From Solicoccozyma terricola (Eukaryota; Basidiomycota; Tremellomycetes; Filobasidiales; Piskurozymaceae), in contig BCLD01000006.1 of the NCBI GenBank assembly GCA_001600875.1, positions 1,065,842-1,129,841 on the forward strand: a DNA stretch of 64,000 nt, in the 5' to 3' direction. The notes under the pieces were generated by a model that was not told where the DNA came from, did not search any database, and saw only the letters and a list, made by a program, of their open reading frames with translations. A program made the position numbers and the translations under genes. Below, in pieces: positions 59,031 through 64,000 of this stretch (position 1 is the stretch's first letter; every line of letters begins with the position of its first letter).

Positions 59031-60561
59031 GATGGGATTATCTGTCAACTGGTGACTGACTCCTGAAATAACCTCCCATCTGATCTCTCCAACATACCTC
59101 GCTGTGACCCCAGTAAAACGCCTTGCCACTGTTTACTAGCCAGTCAAACGCACGAACGGTTTCCTCCATTGGTACGGTAGGATCAGGTCGATGAGCAAAG
59201 ACGACATCGACATAGTCCATCTGTAGACGGGCAAGGGAGTGGTTGAGACCCTCGATCAAGTGCTTGCGGGAAAGACCACGCGAGTTGAGCTCCTTGCGAC
59301 CGGTACCGAAGAAGATCTGAAGGGGGGTGGACGGGGGAAGATCAAGAAGAAAGTGTCAGTTGGGCATTGTTGGGAAGGAGGAGGTTGATGAAAGGAAAGA
59401 GGTGACGTCGCGAACGCAGTGAGCGAGAGAGAGTATCACGAACGGAGGAAGAGACGATTGCTCGCTACGCTCGAAAAAAGAGAGTATTGATCTCTACGTT
59501 CGCGAGAGAGAGTGTACTGCTCGCTACGTTCGCGGAAGAGTATTGCTCCCTACGTTGGCGCGAGAGAGCATTGCTCACTATGTTCGCGAGAGGGGGTATT
59601 GCTCGCTTCGCTCGTGAGAGATATTCTTCGCTCCGCTCAGGAACAAGAGCTCCCTGACGGGAGTATGAGCATAGTCTTCTCTCCGCGAAGACAAAAGAGA
59701 TGAATGCTCGCTACGCTCGCGGAACAGAGTATTACTCGCTTCGCTCGCGGGAGATATTCTTCGCTCCGCTCAGGAACAAGAGCTCCCTGACGGAGCAGGG
59801 CGAAGACAAAAGAGATGAATGCTCGCTATGCTCGCGGAACGCAGTATTGCTCGCTTCGCTCGCGAGAGATATTCTTCGCTCAGGGCTCAGGGAAGAAGCT
59901 CCCTAACGGGATCATGACAGCTCGCTTGGCTCGCGTACGCACTTTTGTAGTAATGATAAGATCCGACCTCTGCCATCCCATCTCCTTGATGACTCGACCC
60001 ATCTCAACCTCGGAGTTTCCCTCAGCGTAACCCTCAGCGGTGTCGAACACTGGGGGAAGAAAGAGGAGGGTGAAGATAATAATAATAGTAATAAGACGGG
60101 CAAGACGGTGACGGTGACGGTGACGGCGACGAATCAGTATTCGGGTACCAAAACATCTCTATCAACGACGCTCGGCTACTTACTGTTAATCCCGTTATCA
60201 TAAGCCAACGACATGATCTCTTTTACGGTATCACCCGTTTGAGTACCTCCCAGAGTAAGCCATCCTCCGAGGGAGAAGACGGGGACCTAGGCGGGGGGTG
60301 GGGGAGAGGGGAGAGGGGATATAGCAATCGGTCAAGCGGTGTTTGGTAGGAAATGTTACAGAGACGAACGAGTAACTCACCCGGAGACCACTTGGACCGA
60401 GGTTTCGGAAGAGCATCTTTCCTGGGTTGCTGCGGGGAGGGAGGGGTATTCCAAGTAAGCCGGATGGCCTTTGCTAGATCGAGCCCCTCCCCCCCCCCCC
60501 CCATACGGCTGGGTGACACTTACAACATCTTTTCGCGTTGAAGACCGTGTTCGACAGACAT
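58170..60561 (-). CDS. Aldo-keto reductase, Kv-channel beta-subunit type
   Basis: Nine exons: 60561-60524, 60429-60381, 60286-60184, 60049-59943, 59316-59098, 58977-58897, 58819-58718, 58638-58550, 58461-58170; 359 aa. It begins [12 protein letters not shown] and then [22 protein letters not shown]. The AKR tetrad is present: D66 and Y71 in [14 protein letters not shown]99 (IITTK) and H141 (VVFAHRPDP). The remainder ([51 protein letters not shown]) matches the Kv-beta/AKR6 branch, which uses NADPH. Natural substrates are uncertain. Exon 2 starts after the CAG at 60430-60432. Intron 4 is 626 nt and full of GCGAGC repeats; intron 5 holds a 41-base poly-C (sense); intron 1 has a shorter one. Confidence 0.92.
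58989..59029. repeat. G41 homopolymer in aldo-keto reductase intron 5
   Basis: Forty-one consecutive G on the plus strand (poly-C in the sense of the gene), next to the CAG acceptor of exon 6. Confidence 0.9.
59317..59942 (-). repeat. Aldo-keto reductase intron 4 with GCGAGC repeats
   Basis: The 626-nt intron carries from ~59400 to 59940 about a dozen GCTCGCT(T/A)CG(C/T)TCGCG-type units on the plus strand, i.e. CGCGAGCGAAGCGAGC in the gene's sense, exact at 59849-59863. A longer block with CAGGAACAAGAGCTCCCTGA occurs twice, at ~59637 and ~59770, and a third related copy follows. Same family as in eIF4A intron 2 and HEL2 intron 1. Confidence 0.85.
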
Positions 60562-60927
60562 TTTTGCTAGGTGTTTGATTGCGGTGCGGAGAATGGTAGG
60601 AGATAAGTGTGTGTGTGTGGTGTGGATGGGTGTTGGGTGGGTCGGTGTGGAGTGGGAGGATATATATACACGATGCCTCGCTGGCAATTTCGATTCAGAT
60701 TGTTTGGAGTGTCGCTGCGGGTGGAGGCTGGAGTGGCGAAAAGTGGAGGTGGTCGCTGGATTAAATATTGTCACGTGACACGGCCAACACCGCCGGCAGC
60801 CAGCCACGGCCACGGCCCGACCAATCGTGGTGGAGGCCATGGAGGGTAGGCGGATGGTTATGGGATGGGATGGCATCGTATCGCAAACAAACCTCCGTAT
60901 GATACATCTCCGATTCCTTCCCGCCAA
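60562..60927. promoter_or_regulatory. Aldo-keto reductase promoter region and NAD kinase 3' flank
   Basis: 366 bp. In the direction of the reductase gene there is a TATATATA box at ~60661-60668, about 100 bp upstream of the ATG, and a GTCACGTGAC palindrome at ~60769-60778, a typical bHLH-type E-box. GT-rich repeats surround 60609-60640. Confidence 0.5.
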
Positions 60928-63900
60928 TTACTCCCCATGTTCATCGCTCATGCCAGAATCAGATTCATCCTGTACCGTGCCCATCCCCATACACATCACA
61001 TACACATGACATGTCAGTCGATCGTTACATCGCACATCGTACATTCCCCAACCACGGTACTCACCTGCCCGTAGAATGCAAACGCCTTGGTCTTCCGGTG
61101 ACCACCCCCGCGCTCTCTCTCCTCTTGATCGGGTAACCCAGTCCTCGTCGTCGGCGAGACGGAATTCCCTGCATCGCCAACAACTCCTCCACCACCACCA
61201 GTCACATCATCTCTTCCTAGCGGAATTTGATTTCCAGCTGTTTGGTACGCTTCTGCAGATAACTCGTGGATCATATCTCGTTCTCCGGCCTCACCAGCTC
61301 GCGATTGCCTCCTTGAGCCCTCCACAGCAGCCTGATGACCACCACCACCTCCACCACCACCAACGCCAGAGGAAGATGACTTCCTCCTCGCGTGGTGATC
61401 ACCAACCGCCTCTTGCAGTCTTCGATCGATCACATCGGTGAAATGACGAGGACTGAGCGGCTTGGGGCTATTGTACCCTTGAGCGAATCGACCTGGCGTG
61501 TTGACACCTGATTCCTGGTCGACCGGCTGTTCCAGCGTAAGACGACGAATCCGAAGTCGACCATCCATCGGAATGGTCGCTCCTGTATCCTGTTGAGAAC
61601 TCTGCGTCACAGGTTCAGGCGGAGATTCATGTGGGGACGAGCCGGATGTCCCGATGTCCGACGCTCTGAGACCGCGGCGGCGACACGGACTTGTTAGCGG
61701 GCTTGTTAAAATTTCAATTCCCCCCCTCCCCCCCCCTCCCCACACACGACTCACTCGTCAATATCAAAAGCATCCTCCTCATCCTCCTCGTCCTCGGAAC
61801 TAGACTCTGCTTTCGCGGAATGACCATTCGATGTCAGATTCCCCCTTCTTTCCGTAGAACTCTCCCGTTTCTCACCGTCCTCTGCCTGAGAACGACGCCT
61901 GCTGATACCCTCACCAGCCTCCGTGTTCGAGAATCTACGCTCAACCTTCCGCCTCGTCGTGGATTTCCCAACAACCGGCGGCTTGTCCTGCTCCTCTTCC
62001 ACTACGACGAATGACTTTTGCTTTTCTCGCTCGTTCCATCGCAGCGTTCGCGAGATCGAGTGGAACCAGTCGGTGGATTGTTTGTCCGCGCAGACCGTTG
62101 GGAAGGGGAACTTTGACGCTGTGACTTTGATGTGGTCGCCCTCTGTCAAGTATCCCGCGGGAGGGTGCCTCAGATTGCGTGTTTCCAAACAGCACACTCT
62201 ACATTCAACTCACGCTTCAATTCCACTCTCCCTCGGCCATCGAAACTCGCCCAGGCAGTGCTCCGCGAGTCGTATGGGACACAGATGCGCAACTCCATGC
62301 CATCGGGAAGCAACATGGGCCGGAACGACAGCGTGTGAGGGCAGATGGGGGAAATGAGTATGGCTGGGATTCCAGGGTGAACAAGCGATCCACCAGCGGA
62401 CAACGAGTAGGCGGTTGATCCGGTTGGAGTCGCCACACATAAACCATCAGCTTGAACCGTGGTTAGGTGGTTGTCGTCACCTGGGAGCGTATTGCCCAGA
62501 AAATAAGCATCGAGTGCCCGCACGTACATCGCGCGCCACACACAACTCACCAAAGATTTCCAGCAAACTGACATACGGACTTGGCCCTCGATCCACGACA
62601 AGATCATTCAGCACCTCAAACGTCTCTACAGGACGCGTCGAAAAGCACATGATCTCCTTGTCCTTTTTCTTCTTTCGGCCACACATTACAGCTTCGCCGA
62701 CCTCGTCCGTTGGCGTTTTCGGACCGTGAGCACCTTCAAGAGCCTCCCAGCCAGCTTTGTCCACCTGACCCATCAAAATCTCTCCGCCTGCACTCTTCCA
62801 GGCCTTACGCTTGCTCTTCTTTGAATTCTCTTCAGGTGAGACGGCGCGGTAGACGGTGCAGGTGAATCTCATGCGCAAATTAACTCGGATTCCATCGTCA
62901 ACAACGTTGTCGATCGTCTTGGCGTAATTAGCGAAATCAAAGTTGGTGAGGAAACCGAGTGAACCGAGAGCGAATGGTAGGACGGGAGGGACGATCCTTT
63001 GAAAGAGCCAGGAGGTGAAGAGGACGGTTCCGTCGCCGCCCAGCTAGAGGAGGAGGAGAAGGTTAGCCACGAATTACAAAGGTACATCAGCCGACCCCGG
63101 ACCCACAGTGATGACGAAATCGAACAAGTGAGGAGTATTCGAGCACATGACGCTCGTCCAATACCTCAACTGGCCCTCTTCCCTCTCATCGCTCCGGCGA
63201 GTGCCTCTTAAACTCGAACGACTGCCATTTCCACCGCTGGCGTCAGAGGCAAATCCAGACATGGTATTGACTGATGCAGACGAGGATGATCGACGTCGCG
63301 GGTAGGGCGCGAACAGCTCCGGATACGTGCTTTGTATTCCAGCCGCATCGAAGCGCTTGGAGCGACGGAGCTGTGAATCCACATAGCTAGGAGGGACAAG
63401 ACGTCAGACGATGATGTTGCACGCCGTCGTAAATTCCCACTCACACCACCATCCCCCTCGATGCCGTAGTCCGGCTGCTGACGCTACTGCCACCGCCCGT
63501 CTTGATATCCGCTGGGCTAGGTCGCTTCTTAGTCATGAGATAGATGGCCAGCTCGCGAGTGAGCTGGATAAGGCGGTTGTCACGAGCTTTGGTGACGATG
63601 AGAACGTGTTGAATGTTTGAGCGGACTTTAGTTCGGCCTGGGCGGTGATGGGTAGTGGGTGAGCCAGCCACTCCGCATGGATCGGAGGAAACCCCTACTC
63701 ACCAAGCTGCTTGCTCATCTCCCTCACTCCACTCGCCGTCTCCGCAAGTTGCCGAGTGAGACTCCCGCCGTCCTCGGTATCACTCAGGTCACCAGAGGGG
63801 ACAAGGGAGTTGCCGAATGATGATTCTGGGCGGTTCTGGCCGATAGAAACTGGTTGGGAGGGTACGACTTTTGGTTGTTGTTCAAGGTCGACCCGACCCT

Positions 63901-64000
63901 CAAGCTGTGCACTTCCGTTCGTGCTTGCGTTCGTACCAGAATCCGCCGTGTGATGCTCCGGGTCAATGCCCATATACATACTATTCTGATTACCAGCAGT
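60928..64000 (-). CDS. NAD kinase (ATP-NAD kinase), 5' end at or beyond the window edge
   Basis: Eight exons seen: 64000-63703 (open at the edge), 63637-63445, 63386-63107, 63043-62551, 62480-62214, 62142-61755, 61665-61065, 60969-60928; 853 codons plus stop in the window. The frame has Met at 63979 and 63973, but no stop precedes them, so the true start may lie outside. Catalytic signatures: [14 protein letters not shown] (GGDG), [16 protein letters not shown], and [21 protein letters not shown] leading into [15 protein letters not shown], then [14 protein letters not shown]. Fungal-type insertions lie around [13 protein letters not shown]. The C-terminus is a ~400-residue acidic and Gly/Ser-rich disordered tail ending [15 protein letters not shown]. 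It makes NADP+, so it feeds NADPH enzymes such as the neighbouring reductase; any co-regulation is speculative. Confidence 0.92.

Overview
The window is nuclear DNA of a basidiomycete fungus, most likely a tremellomycete yeast (Cryptococcus/Kwoniella/Tremella relatives). The reasons are: a 5S rRNA gene of the form I recall from Cryptococcus/Tremella; genes cut by many 50-65 nt introns with GTGAGT-type donors, CTGAC/CTAAC branch sites and short exons; and a set of conserved fungal genes. I see no CRISPR array, phage, plasmid or prokaryotic operon, and no convincing transposon ORF. All gene models below were made by hand, by choosing splice sites that keep the frame and match known family motifs. 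Exon sums are multiples of three for every complete model.

Layout, left to right. 1-569: end-truncated gene for an acidic protein (-). 570-5371: gene-poor stretch holding a U6 snRNA gene (about 3626-3743) flanked by inverted arrays of a ~160-177 bp repeat. 5372-8009: NIMA-family kinase (+). 8487-12032: ribosome quality-control E3 ligase Hel2 (-). 12924-13041: 5S rRNA. 13744-15820: Pol II import factor Iwr1 (-). 16292-19587: eIF4A (+), damaged by an assembly gap and poly-C. 19958-26078: phospholipase Nte1 (-), 26 exons. 26413-30796: Yak1 kinase (-). 32680-35194: 3'-5' exonuclease (-), divergent from a GRF zinc-finger gene (35455-36629). 36735-39740: fused pseudouridine-5'-phosphate glycosidase/kinase (-). 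40286-43273: Vac8 (+). 43670-46483: GID-complex scaffold Vid30/RanBPM (+). 46714-47914: DASH subunit Duo1 (+). 48315-50073: uncharacterised protein (-). 50852-54048: DUF1399 glycine-rich protein (+). 54379-55358: SAP protein Tho1 (-), divergent from nucleolar FKBP Fpr4 (55647-57674). 58170-60561: Kv-beta-like aldo-keto reductase (-). 60928-64000: NAD kinase (-), running off the right edge.

The genes are unrelated housekeeping and regulatory functions (translation and ribosome quality control, Pol II import, mRNP packaging, lipid turnover, glucose/PKA signalling, mitosis, NAD(P) metabolism), so no co-functional cluster is claimed. The most unusual features lie between and inside the genes: a 44-bp perfect palindrome centred on a CRE site in a divergent promoter; two successive micro-exons of 6 and 12 nt in NTE1; inverted repeat arrays around U6; the same GCGAGCGAAGCGAGC repeat family, in the same transcriptional sense, in abnormally long introns of three genes; CGGACAT/ATGTCCG clusters in three intergenic regions; and long poly-C/poly-G tracts concentrated in introns. 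One of these tracts overwrites exactly five eIF4A codons, so at least some are likely sequencing or assembly artefacts.
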